From: Deuterostichococcus epilithicus
Lineage: Eukaryota > Chlorophyta > Trebouxiophyceae > Prasiolales > Stichococcaceae
Assembly (NCBI GenBank): GCA_033439295.1
Contig: JAVTLE010000013.1
Location: forward strand, 3,018,722-3,082,721
Direction: 5' to 3'
Length of the DNA: 64,000 nucleotides
Part shown: positions 46,001-58,000 of the stretch, in pieces
Layout: the number at the start of each line of letters is the position of its first letter
Position numbering within the stretch: position 1 is the stretch's first letter
Notes under the pieces: generated by a model
The model's input: only the letters and a program-made list of their open reading frames with translations
Told to the model about the DNA's origin: nothing
Databases searched by the model: none
Translations under genes and position numbers: made by a program

Positions 46001-49000
46001 GCAAATCGAGATGCTGTGCACCAATGTCGGCCCTGTACGAACTTCACATCGTGTCCGTTTTGACGGCAGGCACCTGGCGCGCTCGGCAGCGCAGACCTGG
46101 CGTTCCAATCTGCTAAAGCGGCGCCGGCAGCGCGCCAGAGATGCAGCGGCAGCACTGAAGCAAGGTGCTCGCCAGCTTTGTCGTGATCGTGACTACTGCA
46201 CTCGCCCACCTCTGCTGCCGAACCATCGTCTGCGAGCGCCGGAATGCTGCGCCACATTGCATCTCTGCCAGTAAAAAGAGGGGGATCACTGCGCGTGCCC
46301 GCCTGGTCCGGGAGCTTTGGCGGACTGTCGAGACGTTGTACTGCTGCCGTCAGCTGATCCACCAGTATGTGCTCTGTGCAGGCTGCCGACAGCTGATCCA
46401 TCAGCCTGTGCTCTGTGCAGGCGCGGCGCCCTCGCAGCTGTTCCTGGGAATCCAGAACAGCATGGCGGGCGACAGCGGCGACCGCGCAGTGTGCGCTGTG
46501 ACGCTCTACGCGCCCTACTGGCTGGACAACCGCACCGGCCTCGACCTGGGCTTCCAGGTGTGCGTGCTGCTTGCTTGCTTGCTGCGGCCTGGAAACAAGG
46601 ATCGTTGACCCAGCTGTACTGCGGCGACAGCCGCAGTTCTCCCGCGAATGCTGCTCTGCCGACAGTCAGGCGTGCCAGAAACCCTGCGTCTGCCTGAGAT
46701 GGTGGTCACTTCGGCTGCTGGCGATGTTATGGCGGCTGACGCTTCATGTGGGGCCCGCAGGATGCGCCATCCTCCGCAAGGCTGCTGGGGTACCGGTCGA
46801 CATGGGACTACAGCGTTGTCACTGCGCCAGGTGCCTGCAGCTGTGTACAGCTGGCATGGACCCCCAGCATGGCATCATCCCGTAGTAGCCGCTCGCTCAA
46901 GCGCAGCCCAACGTCTGGCACAGCAAGATGTCCTGGCCTGGCCGCACATCACGCTGATTGCCTGGTTCAGACGTTCGGCAAGTCTGCCTCATGCTGCCCG
47001 CCCTTTCGTTTGCAGATCGTCTTTGGACATGTGCCGCAGGCTCGGTGCCCGGTGGCGCGGAGGCGGCGGCCGGCACGAACGTGGTGCTGCCGCCCACGCT
47101 CATGAACAAGCAGGACCGCACGGCGCTGTGCCTGGCAGACTGCAGGGAGTGGAGCCGTCCGCTGCAGATCCACACCGTCGGTGCGCCTCCCGCCGTGCTC
47201 CACGTCCTGGTTGCTGCAGCACAGCACCTACCCGCGCTGCCTGTCCGTGGGGTATGTCGTGTCCCGCAGGATGGCAGCACGCACCTCGGACGCCGCTGCT
47301 GTTCGACTCTGGCATTGCAGACTGCTGCGATGGCTTGACGCTTCAAGTCAGAGTGCACGGTCGAATGCTCGCAGGGCTGAAGGGCAGCATCCAGCTGCGG
47401 GGGCCGGTGCCGGCGGCGGCGGAGCCATCACGAATGTCGCTGTTTGCTCGAGCGCCCAGCGGCAATGCCCACTCCAGCTCCGCTGCAGGGGGTCCCTTCC
47501 TCGGCACCTTCTCGCAGACGGCCCCTGTGCAGGCAGCCGGCAGCCAGGTTGGACGCATTGCGCAACTTGTGCAAAGTTGGCATCACGAGGCGAATCTCGG
47601 ACGGGATCTCGGTGCAGCTGCTGGTGCTGATGCTCGGCTGGCAGCAGCACGGCAGTCATGTTGCCACCACTCAGGTAGTCGAACCGAGCCGACCCATAAC
47701 ATCGGCTGACCCTGAAACTTTTCCACGATCGCAGGCGTTGCCTGAGCGGAAGCTGGTGACGGTGGAAATCATTGCCCTGGAGCCTGATCCGGGGCACCTG
47801 CGGCACAACTTCGCCAGCCGTCCTGGCAGCTTCGCGGCGGCGTCCAGCGCGGCAAGCCGCACGGCGGCCCAAGGCCGCAACAACATGGCGCTGGCGGCGG
47901 CGAGCGGCAGGGAGCCGCGCCTGGCGGAGGTGCACCTGACGGTGGCACCCTGGGCCGACGGCGGCCTGAATGCGGTGCGGCAACCGCTGCTGGGAGTTGA
48001 CAGCGACGGCAGCGACAACTCGGACGAACAGCTGGTCACAGCTAGATCCTGCTGTGCCCAGTTGACAGCTATGGCAGCGAAAGGTCGGAAACGCAGCTAG
48101 TTCCAGCTCGGAACCAGCTGTGCTTGCGACTTGCCGCTGCCGTTCATGTGGGCCTGCATGCTGAGTCAAATCTGTAGAGATGATTGCCTGGGCAGCGGCG
48201 CAGTCCCGAGAGGCAGTCCTGTGTGTGAGCTTCGGGTGCGGGCCAATCACGAATGTGCCCTGTGATTCACACAGTCCCTGCGCGGCGCCGCTGGGCCGCC
48301 AGCGCGGCCGGTCGACCGCAAGCCTGCCAAGGGCGCCGCCAGGACGCAAGCTAGCGGCGCCGTGCCCGGCAGCGCAGCCTCCAGCAGCGGCGGCGCAGCG
48401 AAAGGCGGGGCGGCGGGCAGCGGCCGCCGCCTGTACGAGCTGGCTGTGTCGGTCATGGCCGGCCCGCCCGGCTCAGTGTTCCGCAACACGAAGGTCCGTG
48501 TGCGAAAGCTTCTTGTTGCGTGCCCTGCAGAGGTTCCTGCATCGGCCAGGCTGGTGCCCCTGCTAGCAGCCCGCCCCACAGTGTTGCGACCAGTGGTCTC
48601 TCGGCAGGCCTCTCCCAAATATGTTGCTGCACTTGTCTGATTGACAACTTGACATCGCGAAAATGAGCACAGCACGCGGCGCATGCCTTGTTTCATGGCG
48701 TCTCGATGCTCAGATCGCGACACCCTGACGCCACACAGAGCAGTGCAACAGGCGGCGATTCACCTTGTTCTGTGGCGTTACAACGATCAAATCCCACACA
48801 CATCAGCGCAACAGGCGGCGTGAGCCTTGTCTCATGCTGTCTAAATGCTCAAATGTCCGCCTCGGCCAGGTGCTGACGGTGAGCAGCAAGTACGTGGTGG
48901 AGAACCAGACAGGGGTGCCCATCGAGGTGAAGCAGCGCGGGTCGGGGGAGCTTCCCGCGACGCCGGCGGAGGCGGCGCCCGGTGCCGGCATTCGACCGAC

Positions 49001-52000
49001 GCGCCGCCTGGGCGTCGGAGAGCGCGCGGCGCTGCACTGGGAGGTGCGCCCAATAACTCTGGCAAGCATGCGACTCGACGAGCCCTCGCTCCGCCGGGAA
49101 GCGCTTGAATTGCAGCCGTCGTGCTCAGAAATCCTAGATCCTGGCAGGCGTGCTGTGTCTGATCCACCCTGGCGAAGTAGGAATGCTGCATCTTCTGTTG
49201 GGAAACCCTTGCATTTTCACATGCTGCACACGCTTACCTGAAGACCCTGAACCTCTGGGCAGGACGCTGACCTGGAACGCATGCTGGTCATGCGGCCACT
49301 GGAGGCCGACGGCACCACCAGGTGGGTTGCTCTCCGCCTGCCAAGACAGTCGTCCGATCTCAGGGGATGCTGGCAGACGTTGGTAGCAGCACTGCAGCAC
49401 CGCGCTTGTCTCATGCCAGGGGATTTCATGGACCTTACGGGCGCCTCTGTCAGATGCGACATCGTTCACATCTTCCGCTGGTAATCCTGCCTCTGCACAG
49501 GTGGAATTGGAGCGGCGGTTTTGCCATGGCGGCAAAGGAGGCGTACTTTGGGCTGCGCATTCGGAGTGCCTCCGATTCCTCGCAGGCCGTCAACATCCCG
49601 GTCAACTCCACTGTCGGCCCCTCAGGTGCAGCATTCAAACATGCTCACTCAGCCTCAACCCCTGTATGTGGCCGTTAGGGAGCCCGACCAGTCCTGCACT
49701 TGTTGCAGCATCCATCGCAAGGGCCTGGCGTGCCTGCGGACTGCCAGCAGGGCCGTGCAGGTCCGGCACGCTGAGTGACCCGCAAAACTGCCGACACCGC
49801 AGGGACTGTGCTGGTGACGTTCAAGAGCCGGCTCAGCCTGCCGCCCTACCGCATCGAGAACGCCTGCTCCGATGTCGCCATCTGGTTTGCTCAGGTGAAA
49901 TCAGAGCATACAGCGAGTTGTGGCTGCCTCGACCACCAGTGCAGCTGGCACATCAACAGTACATGTTCAATTTCCCACCTCGTATATCCTGCTTCCTGAT
50001 CGGACGTCAATCCTCGTCTTCTTGCAGGACGAGCTCAAGCGCAGCCATGACCACTGGAACTGGCTGACGCCGCGGCCGGGTGGCGCCGCAATGCCCTTCG
50101 CCTGGGACGAGCCGCTTTCGCCGCACACGCTGCGCGTGCACGTGAGCGGCTATCCGCTCTGCAGATCTCTGCCTTGACCTTCCGGACTTGACAGGGGCCG
50201 GCAGGCTGCTTTGCAGACTGCCAAGCTGCTGTGTGGAGCTGTCCGAAGCATGTTGCCACATTTGCAGTGTACAAGCATGTCGTTTGAAGCGATAGAGATG
50301 ATCCCAGCTGCACCTGTGTCGTGACAAGTGACCTCTCCTGGCTGTAGGCACAAGTCAAGCGGGGCCGTGCAGTGGCGGCGGAGTACCACCTGGACGTGCT
50401 GGGCGACAAGCCGCAGCTCAGCCTGCCGACGCATGACCGGGAGCAGCCGGTGCAGCAGCGTGGCAGCGGCGGCCCTGGTGGTGGCTCGGGCGTGCAGAGC
50501 AGCGCCGGCAGCGCCACCGGCATCGGCGGCGGCGCTGCGCCGCAGCGCGCCGGCAAGCACGGCGGCGAGCTGCCAGACGACGTGCGGGCAAAGCTGGCGA
50601 CGGTGCTCGCCAAGGAGTTCTCGCGCAAGGTGCGGCTCCACCCAGCAGAGCGTCAGCGTGCTGACGGTCCCGAGCCTCCGCCCGCCCTTGCTGAGTGGCA
50701 TGTCTCAGTGAGCAGCCATACATGATACCAGCGTGCCTCCTCCCTCAGGCGCTGCCATGCGCTGCACAGGTGTATGTGACCGTGTACTCGGACGGCCCCA
50801 CACGCGTGCTGCGGCTGTCAGACGAGCCCAACATCACGTCCAGCGAAGTGGAGCAGACGGTGCTGGACCTGGCTGCCCGCCTGCGGCAGGTGCGTCTCCT
50901 CTGTTCGCCTTCCGAGCGCGCTGCATTTGAGCGCGCTGCGTTGTCGGCACTGGAGCTTGCCACGGGGTGGTGACAGACTCGCGCCGCTCGCCGTCACGCT
51001 GGCCATGAAGGAGAGGCCGCGGCTTGAGGGACCTCGTGCGCAGCAAGTCATCTGTGGCAAACCATCTGTGGTGGACTCAGTTTGGCATGCAGTATACTGG
51101 ACACAGGCAGGCATGCAGCCAGCCTTGCTGCATCGAAGCCTCTCTGCCAACTGTTTTGGAGTTTAGCTCCAGTGCAGCTTGGCGCCGTATGCAGGCGCTG
51201 GCACCTCGCTACGATGTTGCAGTGAATCCCGACCCCCGCCTCACGACGGATGGAACTCCTTGCCAAGGTCGAGGCCCAGCTGCTGGCGGTGGACGCAAAG
51301 TTCCTGCGCCTGCACGGGGTGCCGGCCGGGCAGGCGCTGGATCTGTACGGCCGCACGCTGGGCGCGGGACCGGCGGCGCCGGAGGACGCGCCGCGCGCCG
51401 CGCGCCGCCCCGCCTCGAACCTGCCGCCATCAGCATCGAGCCTGCGGTACGCGGGCTGCCCCATGAATGACCAGGCTGTCGGTCTTGGGGGCTTCCTGTG
51501 CATCATGGTTGCTTGTCATGCGCCACAGCGCAGTATCGCGGGAAAACCGGCGTTACATTGCCAGCTGCGGGTGGCGCAGAAGCGTTGTAGCAACGATTGC
51601 CAGCTGTGCAGCAGGCCAGAAGGATCACACTGCCTACTGGCACCGCAGGCTGCGTGCGGTGGCGGACGAGCGCGTGGCGCCGACGCCTGCCCGCGCCGCG
51701 TCCGGCAGGAAGGCGAGGCAGCAGCAGGCGCAGGCGCCGGGGCTGACGCCGCTGAGTCGCGCATCGTCGGCAAAGCGGACCGCGTCGCTGCCGATGCCGT
51801 CGCGCTCAGCCAGCGCGGCGCCGGACGTCGAGCTGTCCGACGCCAGCATCGTGAGCCGCGTCTTGCTGAGCGCACCCTTGATCAGGATGACAGGCAGTGC
51901 AGCGCAACCTCCACAGGCCATTGCTCCGTTTCATGTATAAAAGATAGCGTACGCATCTCCTGCTTTCACAAGCCCTCCAGTCCGTCATCTGATTTCCAAG

Positions 52001-55000
52001 TGACTGCTGTGCCACACAGCCCTCATGGTGTCTGGCATGCTGCAGGAGCGCTTCCGCAACGCGCTGGCACGGGAGAGCGGCACCGGTGGCGGGGAGCTGC
52101 CGGCGCCGTCAGCCAAGCCCGGGCGCATGGAGGAGGTGCTGGCGGGCATCGCACAGGGCGACGCCGCGCTGCTCCTCGGCGGCGACCTCACAGTGCTCGT
52201 CGTCGAGGTGCGCCTCAACCTTGAGAGTGCGCCTCTGCCCATGCACGCCTGGAGCGCTGCGTCGGTGTAGCGGTCCAGCCTAGCCAGGACCGCTGCCGGG
52301 CAATGATCAGGAGTGGCTCGTGCAGTGCCTGTGGCAGGCTCTGCAACACACACAGCAGCTGGCAGCGGCTGTGAACGGCAGTCGTGCTGGGTGCGCAGGC
52401 GGAGGGGCTGCTGGGGGAGGAGCGCGCGACGCACCCTTTTGCCCGCGCATCCATCGGCGCCAGCGTGCTGCACTCTGCGGTCGTCTGGCAGTCCACGGCG
52501 CCGCGGTGGGACGAGAAGCTGGCCTTCAAGTGCGTGCTCCTGCTCTGTGCATGGAGGCCGGCGCATTTGTGCGTCGTCGTCGTGCCTCGACAGGCTGTGA
52601 TCACGCTGCCTTGTGCGGCAGGGGCGGGCCTGAAGTGTTGATGCTGCAGTGATGTGCATCTGGAAGCAGTGCCCCCCGCCATGCGCTGCCGGCCCCCTCA
52701 GCACCTGCTCCCTCCTCCCTCGCATGCATCCACAGCCCCTTGGCTTGCAGCCCTGCTGGAACCCTGCTCGGCCAGCGCTTCTGCACGCCGTCCCTCAAAC
52801 GTCAAATCCTGAACCCGCAGGGAGGTGAGCGTGGCGGCGGAGCTGGTAGTGGAGGTGCGGGACCTGGGCGGCGCCTCCAAGCACGCCAACCGCCTGGCGG
52901 CGGACCTTTCCGAGGCGGTAGCCAAGACCCGCTTCCTGGGCCGCGCCGAGGTCCCCCTCGCCTCCACGCTGTCCGCCACCAGCGGTGCGGCCTTGAGGGG
53001 AATCCCCTATCACTGCCAGGCGTGCGCATGCCTGCACCCCACGGGTGCGCTGCCAACTGCCGGCGCACGGGTGTGGCGCCGGCAGCGGCTGCGCATGCGC
53101 TCTCATGCCTGTGTGGCTGCATGACAGCAGAGTGTCCACCGACGCCAAGCAGCTGCAGGGCGCCAGCATGTTGATGTTGCGCACGAGCAGACAGGTTGAT
53201 GCAATGGCATGGAGCACGGTAAACCATCTCGGTCTGACAGGGCTCAAACGGCATCTGAGCGCCCGTTGCTGCGGCCCGCAGCGCCGCGGTGGTACACCCT
53301 GATGCGGCGGGCGGCAGGCGAGGAGGTGGGCGGCCGCGTGCGGCTGGCCTTCGAGTGGGACATCACCGCACGTGGGCTGCTGGGCCTCAAGCTGGCGGCC
53401 CTGGAGCGGGTGCTGTCGCAGCGCACCGAGATCCTGTGCATGCTGCACCCGGTGCCGCCGCACGCCGCCGCGGCCTGGGGCGCCGTGGCGGGCGGGCTGG
53501 CAGAGCATGGCGGCGGCGCCGCTGCGGCACCGGACGGCACTGCGGCCACGCCGCTGCCGGGCACCCTGGCCGCACAGGTATGGCGGGTGTTTGGACCTCC
53601 TTCAGACTGATCCTACATGATGTCACTGTCAGCGCTGAGCATTGGGTTTGGGTTTGTTCCGCTGCACGACATGTGACTCGTCAGCGTGTCTTCTGGCGCT
53701 TGTTCGGCCACGGCATCTCGGCCGCCTCTGCTGCAGAGCAGGGGCCGGCATGCCTGGACACCGCACGATGGGGTGACAGGGGCCCCTGACACATGGGCTG
53801 TCACTTGAACAGGAGCGGCGGGAGTCATCGCCGGCGGTGTCCAAGCTGGCGGGCATCAGCGAGCTGGCGGGCGAGCTGATGGCGCGGCACCGGCAGGAGG
53901 AGTTTTACAGCAGCCTGTCTGTGTCGGTGCTGGAGATCAAGGGCCTGCGACCCCGCCGCGGCGAGTTTGCTGACTCGTGGAAAGCTGCCCCCCTGGACCA
54001 GACCTGCTCTGCAGCCATCGGTGCTGCTGCTTCACTGGGTTCGATGTGTCCTCCTGCGGTGCGGCCTCACTGACAGGTCGTCGGGAAGGACTTTTCCGTC
54101 AGGTGTGGCATGACAGGCTCGCGCCACCACCACTGGTTCCAAGGGTCCCGCGCAAGGATCATCACGAAGCTCTCGATGCCGACGGTGGTCGGACTGCGCC
54201 TTGCAGGCGTGATGGCAACGCTGCAAGCGAATGATTTGCCGAACCCCGTGGTGGAGGTCAGCATCTCGGACAGCCAGAAGTATGCCGTCGCTGCCGCGCG
54301 CACCCTGCAGGTATGCTGTGGCCAGCCTCATATGCTGCGCTCTGCACTTGCATATTGCAATATGCACCATGTGCTATGCAGTTTGCAGAGCTTGGCCTCA
54401 CGTCCTCGCGCCTATGAGCTGCAGTGTCGCTTGATCTTGCCGCCTGGCAGACGGCCCGGGTTTCGGCAGAGCTGCAATTTCCAAGAAAGGCTCGTAGGAC
54501 GTCGACCTTCCCTGATGTTACCTCTCGTCTCGTCTCTACACGCCGTCGTTTGTCGCCTGCAGGCACGCTTCCCGCACGCGCCGCCGGTGACATTCCGGCA
54601 GCTGGCGCCGGATGCAACCCTGCGGCTGCGCGTGTACGACGGGGAGCCGGAGGGCGTGCTCTGCTTCTCCTCCGGCCAGCTGTACCCCAAGACGCTGCTG
54701 GGGCAAGCCGACCTGCGCGTCTCCCACATCCAGGTAAGGCCGCCTGGTGTGCGCCGCTTCAGCATGCTGCGGGAGTGCCATTCCGCAGGCCAAGCGCAAA
54801 GCGCGGGCACCAGTGATCAGCGGCAGCTGGTGCTGCTGCCCTGATGCCTCACTGCCTCAGCGGGCAAGTTGCTTCGCAGCAGCAGCCTGCGACATGCTCG
54901 ACGTTTTGACGCCTGGCCCCGCAGGGGGAGGACCCGGTGTACATGTGGCTGCCCTGCTGGGGTGGGCGGCCGGGGCTGGTGGAGCGCGCGAGGGAGGCGC

Positions 55001-58000
55001 TGCAGCGTGACGACGCCCCCATCCCCCAGCCCGGCACCCTGCCCGACCTGCAGGCAAGTGCTGGCCCACGCATGGCAACTGCTGCGGCCGGGGGTGCAGC
55101 AGAGCCATGACGCAGGATGCAGAGCCTGCACGGTGTCGTGCGCAGCATCCTGGGTCATGGCTCTGGCCATTTGAAGGCCCCCAGCTGGGCGCCACGAGAC
55201 AGCACCGAGGCGAACGTCACAATGACGCTCGGTTTTTGCGCCGGCCCGCTGCCTGAGCCGCCGCCTGCTGTGCTGGCCGCAGGTGTACCTGCGGCTGCAG
55301 TGGGTGAGCCGCGTGCTGCGCGGCGTCGTCACACGGCTGGAGGCGGGCCTGGCAGGCGTCAGCCTGTCGGTGACGGGCGGCCTGCAGGACGAGCTGCTCA
55401 ACCTGACGGCGCGCCGCCTGTGCCTCACCAACGTCATGACCACCTCCGAGTTCAAGGTGCAGGGGGACGCGCGCCTCGCTGTGACCAATGTGCTGTGCTG
55501 TCCTGAGACATAGCGATAGCTGTGAGCAGCCAAGGGACATACAAGACGTTTCCCCGCGTCCTGGTGGTGCAGTAAACTCATGCAAAACTTGAACTTGAAT
55601 TGAGTTGAACATATGTTTTGCATGATGTTGCTGTGCCGTTGGGACGTGAGGAAGTGTTCTTCTTCGATCAAACGAACGGCAGTGCCGAGTGCCGCTCGCC
55701 CATGCAACGAGTCACGGTCTGCCGGCCCCCTCTGGGATTTTCCCCAGCTCGGCCGATGTGCACTGGATCATGGCGCGAGCTGCTGTGCCCCTCCGCCCCA
55801 GGGTGGGGTCTGCCCTGTGCGCATAAAAAAAACCATGTCACGGCAGCATCCGCCATGTGGTGGCGGCATCCTCTGCAGCATGCCCAGCGTCGGTCGGCCT
55901 GGCGCGCGCAGGTGCGGGGCACCATCCAGCGGGTGCAGCTGGACGACCAGATGCTGCTGGCGGCGCACCCGGTGGTGCTCAGCCCCGCGGGCGTGGCCCA
56001 GCGGGACGCCTCCACCGAGGCCGGCGCCTTCATGATGCCCTTCGACATCGCCACCTCCGCCGCCGGCGGACCCCAGCCGCTCATCAGGTGCGCTGTTTGG
56101 CAGCAGCCGCCCACCTGGCGCATGATCATGTGGTCCAGCTGACTGACTTTGTCGGTTTCAGTGAACGTTCCCATGACTTGCGCTGACCTGAGCGCCGGGT
56201 TTTGTGCATAAACCGTGCGCTCGGGAGTGTGAAAGTCCAGCGCTGGTACAGGAGACGTGACCGAACCTTGCTTTGCTGTCTTGCAGCTTCGGGCTGACAC
56301 GCAGCTTCGCTGGCAAGGCGGGCAGGGGTGCCGGCGATGGTGCCATGCCCCGGCGCCAGGCTGCCAGCGCGGCTGGTCAGATCGTGGGCGACGCGGCGCA
56401 CGAGATGCTGTCCTTCAAGGAGATCTACCTCTTTGTGGGTCAGTACCTGCACGCTGTCTTGAGCAGCTGTCTCTGTACCAATCCTGCCACTCGTCCACGT
56501 GTTGCGCACGTCGGCGGTGGCATACACAGCACCAGATCGCAGCAGAACGCAGTGCAGCTCGTCGCACTGCCACCTCCGCCCCCGCAGCTGGGCGCCGGTT
56601 GGCAGCTTTGGAGTTTGCAGAGTGTGCTGTGCTTGACTTTGGCTTGCGCACATGCCCATGCCCACAGGCGAGCTGGACTTCCAGGCGGACGAGGCGTTCC
56701 TGGAGGCCGTCGTCACCTTCGTGCTCAGCATACCCATCGCGGACGTCTTCCAGGACGCGGCGTGGGAGGCGCGCCAGCGCCGCCTGCTGGCCGCGCAGTT
56801 CGGGCCGCAGGAGGTGCGCTGCAGGGTGGCCTCCACGTGATCCGGCCCTGCATTGAGGGTCAGAGCTGCTGACACATCTCCTGCAAGCAGCAGATGTTTG
56901 CAGAAGATGATTGTGCAGACGCAGGCACCGTCTGGACGCACCAAATGTGCACCCGACCCCGCCCCTGCAAACAACATATGGTCTGCCGCTCCCAAGCGGG
57001 TATGAGTGGGTCAGAGCTGCTGTGCGGTGCAGGTGGAGGCGCTGTCGCTGAATATGACGAGCGTGCTGATGGGCGACGAGCACGTGGACTCGGTGGACGC
57101 GCTGCGCTGGATCCAGCTGCACCAGGCCAGCGAGATCAAGGTAGGTGCTACCCGTGTCACCGCGCGGCGCTTCCGGGCAACCGCTCTGTGACGAGTGCAG
57201 TGAGCTGCTACACGCCAGGCTGGGGATGCAGCCACGGGCTCCTGTGTGCCCAAAACTGCAGCACCGCCGCCTGCTTCCCGTCGCAGCCCTCGTTCAGCCA
57301 GCCCCTGGATGGTGTAGCACCCCTGACGGTATCGTATGATCCGGTGTCGTCAAAGGAGTCACGCTGGCGCGCTGCTCCCCGCAGGCGATGAAGGCGCAGT
57401 CCAGCTACTCGTCGTGGTACTTCGTGGAGCGCGCCGCCATTGGCGACATCCGTGTCAACTGCACCATTGCGCTGTCGTCCGCCATCCTGGCCTCATCCCG
57501 CCGCGCGCCCGCGCCCGGCGATGCCTCCCGTGCCAAGGTGGGCGGCAGCTGATGGGCATGCGGGTTTAGGGGTTTTACAGCAGCACACGATCGGCCATAG
57601 TTCCTCTGGCTAGTGTGCTGCGCGCAGGACGCAGATGCCTCATGACACCGGCGGCCTCTCAAACAGTTTTGAGGTTTGCAGAGGCTGCATCGGTGAAAGG
57701 GCGCTCCTTGTTGCACCTCGCAGGCGAGCCTGTTTGGGCGCGTCATCGGCGCGGCGGGCTTCCAGCTCATCAACGTCAACAACGTCAGCCTGCGCCTGGG
57801 CGGCTGGCAGACGGACACGCAGCTGGTGTCGCGCAAGGCGCTGGCGGCGACCCTGGCGCGCCACTTCCGCGACGAATTTATCAAGGAGGCGCACAAGGTG
57901 CGCGTCCGCAGTGGCGGCAAATCAGCAAGTCGGACAGGTTCATGAAGTCGGACCAGCAACTGAAGCTGCGGGTGCCCTTGAAACCCTGTCTGCCAGGCTC

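Larger units (their letters stand above)
38790..50145 (+). other. VPS13-like gene: VAB / SHR-BD (DUF1162) region
   Basis: The VPS13 adaptor-binding region is built of repeated beta-modules that bind Pro-x-Pro-type adaptors. Seen here are K-Y-L-I-Q-N-Q-S-G-L-R-V-Y-Y-W (38.81 kb), I-M-L-H-S-G-V-W-A-S-N-V-T-D-R-P-L (39.74 kb), V-V-L-T-N-A-L-P-Y-P-M-H-L-I-L-W (40.92 kb), A-P-Y-W-L-D-N-R-T-G-L-D-L-G-F (46.51 kb), V-V-E-N-Q-T-G-V-P-I-E-V-K (48.9 kb) and the SHR-BD core Y-R-I-E-N-A-C-S-D-V-A-I-W-F (49.85 kb), followed by F-A-W-D-E-P-L-S-P-H-T-L (50.1 kb). These are recurrent N-x-T/S-G-x-x-L/I module starts. Exons are separated by many introns, so this region spans over 11 kb. Confidence 0.85.

Noticed and set aside
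44275-46401. 708-codon open frame on the - strand
   Set aside because: It is antisense to exons with clear VPS13 content and is Arg/Ala/Gly-rich without any domain, as expected of a shadow frame in GC-rich DNA.
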